From Sphingomonas sp. Root241 (GTDB lineage Bacteria > Pseudomonadota > Alphaproteobacteria > Sphingomonadales > Sphingomonadaceae), in assembly GCF_001428865.1 (NCBI RefSeq), contig NZ_LMIV01000001.1, positions 1,735,997-1,799,996 on the forward strand: a DNA stretch of 64,000 bases, written 5' to 3'. A model generated the notes under the pieces. The model had not been told where the DNA came from, made no database searches, and saw only the letters and a program-made list of their open reading frames with translations. The number at the start of each line of letters is the position of its first letter. Within the stretch, counting starts at the first letter, position 1. A program made the position numbers and the translations under genes. Shown here in pieces: positions 8,832 to 17,983 of the stretch.

Positions 8832-9554
8832 GTGCGGCCCAAACCAAATGCCCAACCCAACCAGAGCCTGATCGACGGCATCGCCACGCTCCAGGCACTC
8901 GCCGTCTCGCCCGAGCCGATCGGCAACCGCGAGCTTGCCCGCAAGCTCGGCTTCAACCCGACGCGCGTCAACCGCCTGCTCAAGACGCTCGCTTATCTCG
9001 GCATCGCCCGGCAGACCGCCAATCGCAAATACACTGCTGGCCCCGGCATGCATGTGCTTGCCGCGCAAAGCCTTTTCGCCTCGCGCTTCGTCCAGAACGC
9101 AATGCCCGCGCTCGAGCAGCTGCGGCGCTTCGGCCTCACGATCGCGATGGGCGTGCTGTGGAACCATGACGTGAGCTATCTCTTCCACGCGCCTCCGGGG
9201 ATGGAGACGGCGCAGGCGCTCGGCCGCATCGGGCTGCTCCCGGCGAGCGAGAACGGGATCGGCGTCGCACTGCTCGCGGAGCTCGACGACGGGCATATCG
9301 CCGAGCTCTACGAGGGCGAGGAAGTGCCCGGCTATCCCGACGGGCTGGACTCCCTGCTCGAGGTCTTGGCCACGACGCGCGCGCAAGGCTATGCGCGCGT
9401 TCGGGTCGGCGAGAACCAGGATCGGCACACGATCGCGATCGGAGTCTCCAGCCCCGCCTTCGCAGCGATCGGCATGTCGGGCTGGATTCCGGAAGAAGCC
9501 ACGCCCGAGATCGTCGCCGCCCTGCGCAAGGCGGCGGCCGAAATCGCGGAATGA
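8832..9554 (+). CDS. IclR-family transcriptional regulator
   Basis: 240 residues from the GTG at 8832, preferred over the ATG at 8787 because GGAGGA at 8818-8823 is correctly spaced and the palindrome at 8799-8814 then stays outside the gene. The N-terminal winged helix (NRELARKLGFNPTRVNRLLKTL) is followed by the IclR effector-binding domain. IclR proteins control carbon-catabolic operons and usually bind a pathway metabolite. It lies between the leftward kinase-permease-SDR operon and the rightward lyase-dehydratase pair, so it probably governs both. The ligand is likely an acid sugar or a keto-deoxy intermediate. Confidence 0.85.
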   Translation: MRPKPNAQPNQSLIDGIATLQALAVSPEPIGNRELARKLGFNPTRVNRLLKTLAYLGIARQTANRKYTAGPGMHVLAAQSLFASRFVQNAMPALEQLRRFGLTIAMGVLWNHDVSYLFHAPPGMETAQALGRIGLLPASENGIGVALLAELDDGHIAELYEGEEVPGYPDGLDSLLEVLATTRAQGYARVRVGENQDRHTIAIGVSSPAFAAIGMSGWIPEEATPEIVAALRKAAAEIAE

Positions 9555-9587
9555 CGCGAGCGCTGTTGCGGTCATAGAAACATTTTT

Positions 9588-9604
9588 ATTGCTAGTTTAG
9601 CAAT
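9588..9604. promoter_or_regulatory. Perfect palindrome ATTGCT-N5-AGCAAT upstream of the lyase gene
   Basis: An AT-rich perfect inverted repeat in a GC-rich background, 49 bp before the chosen start of the DapA-family gene. Its half-sites differ from the GCGACA sites, so it may be a second operator or part of a promoter. No biochemical evidence. Confidence 0.4.
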
Positions 9605-9652
9605 GATATGGTTGGACGTCCCGACGCCCCAGGGCGCGCACAAGGGATGAAC

Positions 9653-10579
9653 ATGTCTACGATCAGCGGCGCATTTCCGGTCCTGCCAACCATCTTCACC
9701 GACCAGGGTGCGGTGGACGAGAAGGGGATCTGCGCCGTTACCGACTGGGCGATCGACTGCGGCGTCGACGGCGTCGTCTTTCCCGGGCTGGCGAGCGAAT
9801 ATGATCATCTCACGCTCGACGAGCGGCTCCATCTGATCGCCCTGATCGGCCAGCGCGCGGCCGGACGGGTCGCCTTCATCTGCGGAGCGGGCGGCAAGAG
9901 CGATGCGGAAAGCGAGGCAGTGATCGCCGCCGCGGCACAGGCCGGCGCCAGCGCCGCGATGGTGGTGACGCCGAGCCGCCATGCCGACGACCTGGACCGC
10001 CTCGCCAGCTTTTATCGCCGGCTTTCCGCCGCGGCGGACGTGCCGATCATGCTCCAGAACGCCCCCAGGCCCATGGGCCTCGGCCTCTCGCCTGCGGCAG
10101 TGATCGGGATCGTCCGCGCGGCACCGGGCATCCGATATGTGAAAGAAGAAACTCTTCCCTGCGGCCAAAGGATCACTGCGCTTCGCGAACAGGGCGGCGG
10201 GCTGTTGGACGGCGTGTTCGGCGGCGCCGGCGGCCGCTACATCACCGACGAGCTCGCGCGCGGTGCGGTGGGCACGATGCCTGCGGTCGAGATCGCCGAC
10301 CTGCATGTTCAGCTGATCGCGGCGCACCGTGCGGGCGACTGGGCCCGCGTGCGCCGGCTGTTCGAACGCACGCTGCCGCTGCTCAACATGCAGGCGATCT
10401 ACCGCTGGCGCCTCACCAAGGAAGTGCTCCGGCGCCGCGGCCTGATCTCCAGCGCCTTCGTGCGCGCACCGGGGCCGGCGCTCGATGCGCATGACCAGCG
10501 CGAACTCGACGAACTGCTCGAGGGCCTGGCGGACCTGTTGACGCCCACCGCGACCGTCGCCCAATTTCACGCGGGCTGA
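9653..10579 (+). CDS. Dihydrodipicolinate synthase-superfamily aldolase/dehydratase
   Basis: 308 residues from the ATG at 9653 (AGGG about 6 bp upstream); ATGs at 9608 and 9647 would add up to 15 residues. It is a TIM-barrel Schiff-base enzyme: Lys164 lies in RYVKEET at the end of strand 6. The segment where true DapA has the catalytic Tyr (YN.P) reads MLQNAPRP, so Gln replaces Tyr. That argues against lysine biosynthesis and for a sugar-acid lyase or keto-deoxy-acid dehydratase. It is followed 14 bp later by an enolase-superfamily dehydratase, which would supply a 2-keto-3-deoxy acid. Confidence 0.82.
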   Translation: MSTISGAFPVLPTIFTDQGAVDEKGICAVTDWAIDCGVDGVVFPGLASEYDHLTLDERLHLIALIGQRAAGRVAFICGAGGKSDAESEAVIAAAAQAGASAAMVVTPSRHADDLDRLASFYRRLSAAADVPIMLQNAPRPMGLGLSPAAVIGIVRAAPGIRYVKEETLPCGQRITALREQGGGLLDGVFGGAGGRYITDELARGAVGTMPAVEIADLHVQLIAAHRAGDWARVRRLFERTLPLLNMQAIYRWRLTKEVLRRRGLISSAFVRAPGPALDAHDQRELDELLEGLADLLTPTATVAQFHAG

Positions 10580-10593
10580 GCGGAGACAAATAG

Positions 10594-11763
10594 ATGGACG
10601 ACCGGATCGAGCGCATCGAAGCCTTTATGGTCACCATTCCGCGCGACACACCCTATCTCGGGCCGCTCGGCGCGGGCGAGGAAATCAACGCGCGCGGCTA
10701 TTTCGTGCGCAAATCCAACCGCACCATCTATCCGACCCAGGACCGCTCAGTGGTAGTCCGCGTCACCACCAAGAATGGCGTCGTCGGCTGGGGCGAGACC
10801 TATGGTCTCACCGCGCCGCAGGTGATCGGCACCTTCATCGAAGACCTGATCGCGCCGATCGTCACCGGACGCGATCCGTTCGACGTCGCGGTGCTGTGGG
10901 AGGATCTTTACGACATATTGCGCGTCCGCGGATATGGCGGCGGCTTCTACCTGGACGCAGTCGCCGCGGTGGACATCGCATTGTGGGACATTTGCGGCCG
11001 CATCGCGGGCCTGCCCATCCGCAAGCTGCTCGGCGGTGAGCGGCGCCGAACAATCCCCGCCTACATCTCGGGTCTTCCCTGCGCGACGCTCGACGAGCGC
11101 GTGGCACTGGCGAAACACTTCGCCGACCAGGGCTTCACGGCGTTCAAGATCGCCGCGGCGGTGAGCTGGGACGGGCTCGACCGCGAGCTCGGTGCGTTGC
11201 GCGAGGCGCTGGGCCCCGAGGCGCAGCTGATGGTCGACTTTCATTGGATGCACGGGCGCGGCGACGCCGCCCAGCTGATCCGCCGGCTCGAACGCCACGA
11301 TCTCGCCTTCGCCGAAGCGCCGGTGAAACCAGAGGATGTGGCTGGGCTCGCGCATGTGGCGCGTTCGGTGACGACGCCGATCGCCGCGGGCGAGGAGTGG
11401 CGGACGGTCCACGATGCCGAACCTCGGCTGACGGCGGGCGCGATCGCGATCGTCCAGCCCGAGATGGGCCATACCGGCATCACTCAGTTCATGCGCATCG
11501 CACAGCTCGCCGGCGCACACCACCTCCCCACCATCCCGCACGCAACGATCGGAACGGGTATCTTCCTCGCGGCCAGCCTGCAGGCCTCGGCGGCGATCCT
11601 CGACTTGCCGATGCACGAATATCAGCATTCGATCTTCGATCGGAACGCCGCGCTGCTCGAGGGACTGCCGGCATGCGAAGCCGGCGCCTATCGCCTTCCC
11701 CAAGGCCCGGGGCTGGGCGTCGCCCCGGGCGAAAACTTCTGGCGCTATATCGAAGCGATTTGA
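10594..11763 (+). CDS. Enolase-superfamily acid-sugar dehydratase (mandelate racemase/muconate lactonizing family)
   Basis: 389 residues. The capping domain is followed by a barrel carrying the likely metal ligands Asp in LMVDFHW, Glu in FAEAPV and Glu in IAAGEEW, with a catalytic Lys in FKIAAA and His in IPHATIG. The family removes water from aldonic acids to give 2-keto-3-deoxy acids; galactonate, gluconate, arabinonate and fuconate dehydratases all belong here. With dgoK nearby, galactonate is a candidate substrate but is not proven by sequence. SD-like GGAGAC lies upstream, 14 bp after the lyase stop, so both genes form one operon. Confidence 0.85.
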   Translation: MDDRIERIEAFMVTIPRDTPYLGPLGAGEEINARGYFVRKSNRTIYPTQDRSVVVRVTTKNGVVGWGETYGLTAPQVIGTFIEDLIAPIVTGRDPFDVAVLWEDLYDILRVRGYGGGFYLDAVAAVDIALWDICGRIAGLPIRKLLGGERRRTIPAYISGLPCATLDERVALAKHFADQGFTAFKIAAAVSWDGLDRELGALREALGPEAQLMVDFHWMHGRGDAAQLIRRLERHDLAFAEAPVKPEDVAGLAHVARSVTTPIAAGEEWRTVHDAEPRLTAGAIAIVQPEMGHTGITQFMRIAQLAGAHHLPTIPHATIGTGIFLAASLQASAAILDLPMHEYQHSIFDRNAALLEGLPACEAGAYRLPQGPGLGVAPGENFWRYIEAI

Positions 11764-11898
11764 GGCCTCGCCCGGAGAGAGCGCGCGTTTGCGCAGCGGC
11801 CGTCGCATGCCCGTGCGCAACTCATCGCAAAGCCGCCGGGCGAGCCCTTCCGGACCGACAAATTCTTCCTAGCTTCCTCACGAGAGGGAGGACCTAGA

Positions 11899-12126
11899 AT
11901 GGAAGCGTCGCGAGCGAGGATCGCGCCCGAGGTCATCGACTGCATCGCGCAGGACAGATTGCCGAGCATCGACGAGCTGTATCGCGTTGCCGATCGCATC
12001 CGCTCCGACTTGCGTGGCACCAAGCCTGCCTTCGCATGGGGAGAAGCCGACCCGGAGGGCATCGAGCGCCTGCTAACCCTGCGGGTGGCTCAGGCCGCGC
12101 TGGTCGGCGACGGCGGCGCGAAATAG
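11899..12126 (+). CDS. Small hypothetical protein
   Basis: 75 residues, mostly helical and charged, with no recognised domain. A strong ribosome-binding site (GAGGGAGG, about 11883-11890) precedes the ATG, which supports expression. It stands alone between the sugar-acid operon and the type IV secretion genes, and its strand matches the latter. A link to secretion is only positional. Confidence 0.55.
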   Translation: MEASRARIAPEVIDCIAQDRLPSIDELYRVADRIRSDLRGTKPAFAWGEADPEGIERLLTLRVAQAALVGDGGAK

Positions 12127-12187
12127 TTGGCGGTATCATCGCCCGCACCGGATGCGCGCGGCCGCCAGACGGTCTGCCCGGATCAAT

Positions 12188-12199
12188 TTGGCACGCCAA
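12188..12199. promoter_or_regulatory. Perfect palindrome TTGGC-AC-GCCAA upstream of the type IV secretion operon
   Basis: Located 119 bp before the first pilin gene, in the only sizeable non-coding stretch in front of the operon. It could be an operator. The LysR and NodD families use related half-sites, but nothing here proves which regulator binds. Confidence 0.3.
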
Positions 12200-12317
12200 T
12201 GGCCTCCCTAGAGCAAAACTCGATCGAGAGGCGCGCGAGGCCCGAACTTATATGCTGCTTGGCAAGGGCGCTCTCATGACGCACAAATAGTCGGGGACTG
12301 ATACGAGGGGCAGACAG

Positions 12318-12638
12318 ATGCGTTGGATCCGCTGGACTGTACGGGCAGTAGCCCTGCTTGCGGTGGGCTGGTCCGGCATCGCGGCGGCGCAGGATGCGCT
12401 GGCGGATCCCGCCGGATCGGGCGTGATCGTGTCCGCGGTTCGCTGGCTGGAGGGAACGCTGCTCGGCACGATCGCCACGGTCGTCGCGGTGATCGCGGTC
12501 GCTTCGGTGGGGCTGCTGATGCTCACCGGCCGGATCAACTGGCGCTATGGCGCTACGGTGATCCTCGGCTGCTTCATCCTGTTCGGTGCGGCGAGCATCG
12601 TCGCCGGGATCCAGTCCACCGCCCAGCTGGGGCAATAA
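12318..12638 (+). CDS. virB2: VirB2/TrbC-family pilin
   Basis: 106 residues with a signal peptide (hydrophobic core to about 25, then AAAQDA) and two hydrophobic helices separated by a short basic loop (TGRINWRYG), the layout of VirB2/TrbC pilins. The core WLEGTLLGTIAT and GCFILFGA is shared with the protein at 20048-20455. VirB2 is the main subunit of the conjugative or effector-delivering pilus. It is the first gene of a nine-gene run and is 3 bp from virB3. Confidence 0.85.
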   Translation: MRWIRWTVRAVALLAVGWSGIAAAQDALADPAGSGVIVSAVRWLEGTLLGTIATVVAVIAVASVGLLMLTGRINWRYGATVILGCFILFGAASIVAGIQSTAQLGQ

Positions 12639-12641
12639 GCG

Positions 12642-12926
12642 ATGAACGGTCTTGAACGGGACCAGTTGTTCGTCGCGCTCACCCGGCCGCAGATGTTCGC
12701 CGGCGTCACCTACAGCTATTTCATCGCCAATGCGGTGATCGCCACCGAATTGTTCCTGATCTTCAAGTCTCCCTGGGCGATCGCGGTGGCGCTGGTCATT
12801 CACTTCGCCGGGGTGATCCTTTGTCTGCGCGAACCGCGCTTCTTCGACCTGTGGCTCACTCGGCTCGGGCGGTGCCCGCGCGTCCGCAACCATGCGATCT
12901 GGCGATGCAACTCCTACCGGCCCTGA
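12642..12926 (+). CDS. virB3: VirB3 inner-membrane component
   Basis: 94 residues with two closely spaced membrane helices near the middle and an N-terminal LFVALTRPQMFAGVTY segment typical of VirB3. VirB3 anchors the VirB4 ATPase in the inner-membrane complex. Its 3' end overlaps virB4 by 22 bp in another frame, so the two are tightly coupled. Confidence 0.85.
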   Translation: MNGLERDQLFVALTRPQMFAGVTYSYFIANAVIATELFLIFKSPWAIAVALVIHFAGVILCLREPRFFDLWLTRLGRCPRVRNHAIWRCNSYRP

Positions 12927-15259
12927 CCCGCGATCCGGAGGTGGTGCGGCGCGAGGCGCCGGCCGGGCGCCACCTCCCTTATGCGCGTCACGTCGACGAC
13001 CATACGATCGAGACGCGCGACGGCCTCCTCATGCAGGTGCTCCACTTGCGCGGCCTGCTGTTCGAGACCGCCGACACGGAGGAAATAAACTACCGCAAAC
13101 GGCTCCGCGACGCGATGCTCCAGTCGATCGGATCGTCGCGCTTCGCGATCTATAATCACGTCGTCCGGCGCCAGGTGGATGCCGAGCTCGCTGCCGAATT
13201 TCCGGACACCTTTTCGCAGCAGCTCGACGCGTCGTGGAAGGCGCGGCTCGCGCAGAAGCGACTCTACGTCAACGACCTGTTCCTGACGCTTGTGCGCCGT
13301 CCGCTCCAGGGGCGGATCGGCCTGCTCGACCGGTTGCGCGGCGGCGGGGTCGAGGCCGATAGCGGACACGAGCTGCGCCAGCTCGATGTCGCCCGCGATG
13401 CGCTGCTCGCCGCGCTCGGCAGCTATGAGCCGCGATTGCTCGGAGTGTACCAGACGCCACAGGGTAGCTGCTCCGAGCCGCTCGAATTCCTGTCCTCGCT
13501 CTACAATGGCGAAGTGCGGCCGGTGCTGCTGCCGATGCAGGATCTCGGCGCCTATCTCCCCTATCGCCGCGTGAGTTTCGGGCAAGAGACGATCGAGCTG
13601 GGCCCGACGGGTACCTTGCCGCGCAGCTTCGCCGGCCTCGTTTCGATCAAGGACTATCCCGGCCAGACCGCGCCCGGCATGCTCGACGAATTGCTCCGGC
13701 TGCCGTTCGAACTGACGATCGCGCAGAGCTTCGGCTTCGTCGAGCGGCAGGCGGCATTGTCGAAGATGAACCTCGCGCTCCGGCGGATGCGCTCGGCCGA
13801 GGACGAGGCGGTCAGCCTGCGCAACGATCTTTCCGGCGCCAAGGACGATGTCGCCGCCGGGCGTGCCGGCTTCGGCGAGCATCACATGACCATCGCTGTG
13901 CGCGGCGAGACGCCCGCCGAGGTCGACGAGGGCGTCGCCGAGGTGCAGGCGGTGCTTGCCGACATGGGGATCATCGCAGTGCGCGAGGAAATCGCGCTCG
14001 AACCTGCATTCTGGGCGCAGTTCCCCGGAAATTTCAAATATATCGCGCGCCGCGGGCTGGTCTCGACCAGCAATTTCGCCGGGTTCGCGAGCGGGCACAA
14101 CCTTCCGCAGGGCCGCGCGTCCGGAAATCATTGGGGCGATGCCGTCACCCTGTTCGAGACCACCGCGGCGGGCCCTTATTATTTCAACTTCCACCAGGGC
14201 GATCTCGGCAATTTCACAGTAATAGGCCCTTCGGGTTCGGGCAAGACGGTGGTGCTCAACTTCCTGCTCGCCCAGGCGCGCAAATTCAGCCCGAGGATCA
14301 TCTTCTTCGACAAGGATCGCGGCGCCGAGCTGTTCCTTCGCGCGATCGGCGGGCGGTACGATCTGCTGCGTCCGGGCACGCCTTCGGGCCTAAATCCGCT
14401 TCAGATCGACGACACGGCCGTCAACCGCCAGTTCCTGATCGACTGGATCGCGCTGCTCGCCGGCGGCGCCGACATCGAGGAGATCGCCCGGATCAAGGAT
14501 TCGATCGACGCCAATTTCGACCAGCCGATCGAGCAGCGTCGCCTGCGCCATCTCGCCGAGCTCTTCCGTGGCGGCCATCGCCCGCATGCGGCAGACCTGT
14601 GGGCACGGCTGCGGCCCTGGTGGGGCGAAGGTGAGCGCGCCTGGCTGTTCGACAATGCGCGCGACGAGACCGACCTGACCGCCGCCACCGTCGGCTTCGA
14701 CATGACCCAGATCCTCGACGATCCGGCGATGCGCACTCCGGCGATGATGTATCTGTTCCACCGCGTCGAGGAGCGGCTCGACGGGACCGCGGCGATCATC
14801 GTGGTCGACGAAGGCTGGAAGGCGCTCGACGACGACGTCTTCGTGCGGCGGATCAAGGATTGGGAAAAGACGATCCGCAAGCGCAACGGCATCGTCGGCT
14901 TCGCCACGCAAAGTGCGCAGGATGCGTTGGAGAGCCGCATCGCCAGCGCCATCATCGAGCAGGCGGCGACGCAGATCTTCATGGCCAATCCCAAGGCGCG
15001 CGCCAATGATTACATCGACGGCTTCGGGCTGACGCCGCACGAATTCGAGCTGATCCGCACCTTGCCCGACAACGCGCACTGCTTTCTGATCAAGCACGGC
15101 AACGAGAGCGTGGTCGCCCGGCTCAATTTGACCGGCGAGCGCGATATGCTGACCATCCTTTCCGGCCGCGAGCGCACCGTACGGCTGCTCGACGAGATTC
15201 GCGCCACCAGCGGCGACGATCCCGCAGAGTGGCTGCCGCGGCTGCTGGAGGTCGCATGA
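12905..15259 (+). CDS. virB4: VirB4 secretion ATPase
   Basis: 784 residues from the ATG at 12905, which lies inside the end of virB3; upstream in-frame starts would overlap virB3 much further. Walker A is GPSGSGKT at about 441-448, and Walker B is IIVVDEGW, with the RecA-like domain in the C-terminal half. VirB4 hexamers power pilus assembly and substrate transfer at the inner membrane. The length fits the family. The stop overlaps the virB6 ATG by 4 bp. Confidence 0.93.
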   Translation: MQLLPALTRDPEVVRREAPAGRHLPYARHVDDHTIETRDGLLMQVLHLRGLLFETADTEEINYRKRLRDAMLQSIGSSRFAIYNHVVRRQVDAELAAEFPDTFSQQLDASWKARLAQKRLYVNDLFLTLVRRPLQGRIGLLDRLRGGGVEADSGHELRQLDVARDALLAALGSYEPRLLGVYQTPQGSCSEPLEFLSSLYNGEVRPVLLPMQDLGAYLPYRRVSFGQETIELGPTGTLPRSFAGLVSIKDYPGQTAPGMLDELLRLPFELTIAQSFGFVERQAALSKMNLALRRMRSAEDEAVSLRNDLSGAKDDVAAGRAGFGEHHMTIAVRGETPAEVDEGVAEVQAVLADMGIIAVREEIALEPAFWAQFPGNFKYIARRGLVSTSNFAGFASGHNLPQGRASGNHWGDAVTLFETTAAGPYYFNFHQGDLGNFTVIGPSGSGKTVVLNFLLAQARKFSPRIIFFDKDRGAELFLRAIGGRYDLLRPGTPSGLNPLQIDDTAVNRQFLIDWIALLAGGADIEEIARIKDSIDANFDQPIEQRRLRHLAELFRGGHRPHAADLWARLRPWWGEGERAWLFDNARDETDLTAATVGFDMTQILDDPAMRTPAMMYLFHRVEERLDGTAAIIVVDEGWKALDDDVFVRRIKDWEKTIRKRNGIVGFATQSAQDALESRIASAIIEQAATQIFMANPKARANDYIDGFGLTPHEFELIRTLPDNAHCFLIKHGNESVVARLNLTGERDMLTILSGRERTVRLLDEIRATSGDDPAEWLPRLLEVA

Positions 15260-16497
15260 CCATCGCCTGCCCCGGCATCACCGACGGCGCGTTCCTGCAG
15301 AGCGTGCTGGCGTTCGTCGATTGCCAGGCGCAGACGCTTGGAAGCCAGGGCTATCTCGCGCTCTCCGCGCCGGGATCGCCGCTGTCGCTGCTGCTCACGG
15401 GCTTGCTCACCCTGTTCGTGGCGTTCTTCGGGTATCGCATGCTGTTCGGCGAGGCCCCGGCGGTGCGCGACGGCGTGCTCGCACTGGTCAAGATCGGCAT
15501 CGTCCTCGCGCTCGCCACCAGTTGGGCGGCATATCGGACGCTCGCCTATGACGTCGCCTTTCACGGGCCCGCCGAGCTGGTCGCCGGCATCGGCGCTCCG
15601 GCCGGCCTGCCCGGCGCCACCGGGGGCATGGGCGTACGGCTGGAACTGGTGGACGATGCGCTCATCGAGCTGGGACGGCTCGGCAACGGCCCTGCCGTGG
15701 CGATCCGCACCGGCGTCGAGGGGCAGCAAGTGGTCACGCCCGTGCCGCAGGAGCCGCCGAGCATCTTCGGGTCCTTCGCGCTGGGCACTGCGCGGCTGGT
15801 GTATCTCACTGCGACGATCGCCGCGTTCGCCTCGGTTCGGCTGGTCGCCGGGCTGCTGCTCGCGCTCGGCCCCTTGTTCATCGCGTTCCTGCTGTTCGAA
15901 GGCACGCGCAGCCTGTTCGAAGGCTGGATCCGCGCACTCGCCGCCGCGGCGATCGGCGCGATCGCGGTGACAGTGTTGCTCGGCGTCGAGCTGGCGCTGC
16001 TCGAGCCATGGCTGGCCGATCTGATCGCGCGCCGCGAGGCGCAGCTGTCGATCGGCGGCGGCGCCGCCACCGAATTGCTGGTGGTGGCGCTGGCCTTCGC
16101 GCTGGCGCTGCTTGCCGGGCTCGGCATGGCCGCGCGGCTCGTGCTCGGCTTCCGGCTGCCGTCTGCCTGGCGTACCGCCCCGGCCCAGATGATCGCCGGA
16201 TGGCGCGGCGGCGAGACCTTCGCGCCGTCGATCCGGTCGCCGCGCGAGACGCATGTGCCTGCCGCACAGCTTTCGCGCGCCGCAGCCGTGGCCGAGGCGG
16301 TGACGCATGTGCAACGACGCGAGATGGCGGCGCAGCAGGTCGTCGCCGCGTCTGGCCCGCCCGGCCGGGCCATGACGGCCGGGACATCCGGGCGCGACAT
16401 ACCGCCGCCCGCTCCGGCGCCGCTCGGGCAGAGCCATCGCCGCCGCGCGCAGGGCCGTGTGTCCGCCAGCGCCGGACGAAGGGACAGCAACGGATGA
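15256..16497 (+). CDS. virB6: VirB6/TrbL-type polytopic channel protein
   Basis: 413 residues; the ATG overlaps the virB4 stop (ATGA). Several long hydrophobic helices (for example LLLTGLLTLFVAFFGYRMLF and two more after residue 170) fit VirB6, the inner-membrane channel component. The last about 90 residues are polar, rich in Arg, Ala and Pro, and probably cytoplasmic. VirB5 normally lies just upstream of VirB6 in VirB operons, but there is no room for it here. Its stop overlaps virB8 by 4 bp. Confidence 0.85.
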   Translation: MTIACPGITDGAFLQSVLAFVDCQAQTLGSQGYLALSAPGSPLSLLLTGLLTLFVAFFGYRMLFGEAPAVRDGVLALVKIGIVLALATSWAAYRTLAYDVAFHGPAELVAGIGAPAGLPGATGGMGVRLELVDDALIELGRLGNGPAVAIRTGVEGQQVVTPVPQEPPSIFGSFALGTARLVYLTATIAAFASVRLVAGLLLALGPLFIAFLLFEGTRSLFEGWIRALAAAAIGAIAVTVLLGVELALLEPWLADLIARREAQLSIGGGAATELLVVALAFALALLAGLGMAARLVLGFRLPSAWRTAPAQMIAGWRGGETFAPSIRSPRETHVPAAQLSRAAAVAEAVTHVQRREMAAQQVVAASGPPGRAMTAGTSGRDIPPPAPAPLGQSHRRRAQGRVSASAGRRDSNG

Positions 16498-17291
16498 AGA
16501 ATAAATCGCGCGAGGCGCTCGACGCCTATTATCGCGAGGCGGGAAGCTGGGCGGAAGATCAGCAGATGGCGCTGCGTGCGTCGCGGCGTACCGCGTGGAT
16601 CGTCGCGAGCGTCGCGGTGGCAGTGGCGGCTATGCTGGCGCTCGCGCTGATGCTGCTGACTCCGCTCAAGACCGTCGAGCCCTATACCTTGCTCGTCGAC
16701 AAGCAGACCGGCTTCGTCCAGGCGCTCAAGCCGCTCGATGCCCAGCAAGTGAGCGGCAACGCGGCGCTGACCCAGTCCTTCCTCGTCCAATATGTCATCG
16801 CGCGCGAGAGCTTCGACATCTCGGCCGTGCAGACCAATTACCGGAAAGTGTCGCTCTGGTCGCAGGGCGATGCACGGACGGCGTATGTCTCTAGCGTGCA
16901 GGCAGCGAACCCCGACAGCCCGCTGGCGCGGCTCCCCCGCACCACGGTGATCGAGACGCGGGTGAAGAGCGTGTCACCGCTGGGGCAGAATGCCGCATTG
17001 GTCCGCTTCGACACCATCCGACGGGATGCGGGTGGGCGCACCGAAGCGCCGCGCGCCTGGGTATCCGTCATTCGCTACCGCTATTCGGGCGAGCCGATGA
17101 GCCTCGAGGATCGCTTCGTGAATCCATTGGGCTTCGAAGTGACGCGCTACCAACGCAACGCCGAGGCCGCGCCGACGCCGGAGCCGATTCCGGTTCCGAC
17201 CCCGCAAGCGACGGCCCCGGCGCTCGTCCCCGCCGCGCCCGCGACACTGCGTCCGGCACCCCAGCCAGCCCAGCCCGAGGTCGAGCTGTGA
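16494..17291 (+). CDS. virB8: VirB8 assembly factor
   Basis: 265 residues from the ATG at 16494, which overlaps the virB6 stop (ATGA). One N-terminal membrane helix (about 35-57) leads to a periplasmic NTF2-like domain with VEPYTLLVDKQTGF and the FDTIRRD/WVSVIRYRY strands that mark VirB8. The C-terminus is Pro-rich. VirB8 nucleates inner-membrane assembly and contacts VirB10. The stop overlaps the GTG of virB9. Confidence 0.9.
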   Translation: MKNKSREALDAYYREAGSWAEDQQMALRASRRTAWIVASVAVAVAAMLALALMLLTPLKTVEPYTLLVDKQTGFVQALKPLDAQQVSGNAALTQSFLVQYVIARESFDISAVQTNYRKVSLWSQGDARTAYVSSVQAANPDSPLARLPRTTVIETRVKSVSPLGQNAALVRFDTIRRDAGGRTEAPRAWVSVIRYRYSGEPMSLEDRFVNPLGFEVTRYQRNAEAAPTPEPIPVPTPQATAPALVPAAPATLRPAPQPAQPEVEL

Positions 17292-17983
17292 GGACCTGGC
17301 TCGCCGCCATCCTAATGCTTGCCCCATCGCTCGCGCATGCCCAGGCCGCGCCACCACCGCTGCCCGCCCCGCCCAATCCGCGTTTCCAGTCGATCGAATA
17401 CAGTCCGGACCAGGTGTTCACGCTCCAGGCCGCGCCGGGCTATCAGGTCACGGTCGAGCTGGCCCCCGACGAGCATATCGAGAATGTCGCGATCGGCGAC
17501 AGCGGCGCGTGGCAAGTGACTGCCAATCGCCGTGGCGACCGGCTGTTTGTCAAGGCGGTCCGATCGGACGTGACGACCAACATGACCGTGGTCACCGACG
17601 CGCGGCTCTATTCGTTCGAGCTGGTGCCGCTGCCCGGGCCGCAGCCCGACATGGCCTATGCCCTGCGCTTCCATTATCCCTCGCCAGAGGCCGCGGCGGC
17701 CGAAACGGCATCCGGTGCCGAACTCGGCCGCTACAAGATGCGCGGCGCGCGGGCGCTCATCCCCAGCGGGATGCACGACGATGGCGTGCACACCTATATC
17801 GAATGGCCGCCCGGGCGCACACTGCCGGCGATCTATGCAGTCAACGATCAGGGCAAGGAGACGCTGGTCAACGGCATGATGCGCGACGGGTGGATGGTGA
17901 TCGACAGCGTCCAGGCGAAGCTCGTCTTCCGCATTGACCGCAGCAGCGCGACGGCGCAGCGCGTCTCCGAGGGAGGTCGTTAA
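17288..17983 (+). CDS. virB9: VirB9 outer-membrane core component
   Basis: 231 residues starting at a GTG that overlaps the virB8 stop. It has a signal peptide (ending near AHAQA), an N-terminal beta domain (QVFTLQAAPGYQVTVEL) and a C-terminal domain with the family segment HTYIEWPPGRTLPAIYAVN. VirB9 with VirB10, and normally the lipoprotein VirB7, forms the outer-membrane core. No VirB7-like small lipoprotein is encoded nearby. Confidence 0.9.
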   Translation: MRTWLAAILMLAPSLAHAQAAPPPLPAPPNPRFQSIEYSPDQVFTLQAAPGYQVTVELAPDEHIENVAIGDSGAWQVTANRRGDRLFVKAVRSDVTTNMTVVTDARLYSFELVPLPGPQPDMAYALRFHYPSPEAAAAETASGAELGRYKMRGARALIPSGMHDDGVHTYIEWPPGRTLPAIYAVNDQGKETLVNGMMRDGWMVIDSVQAKLVFRIDRSSATAQRVSEGGR

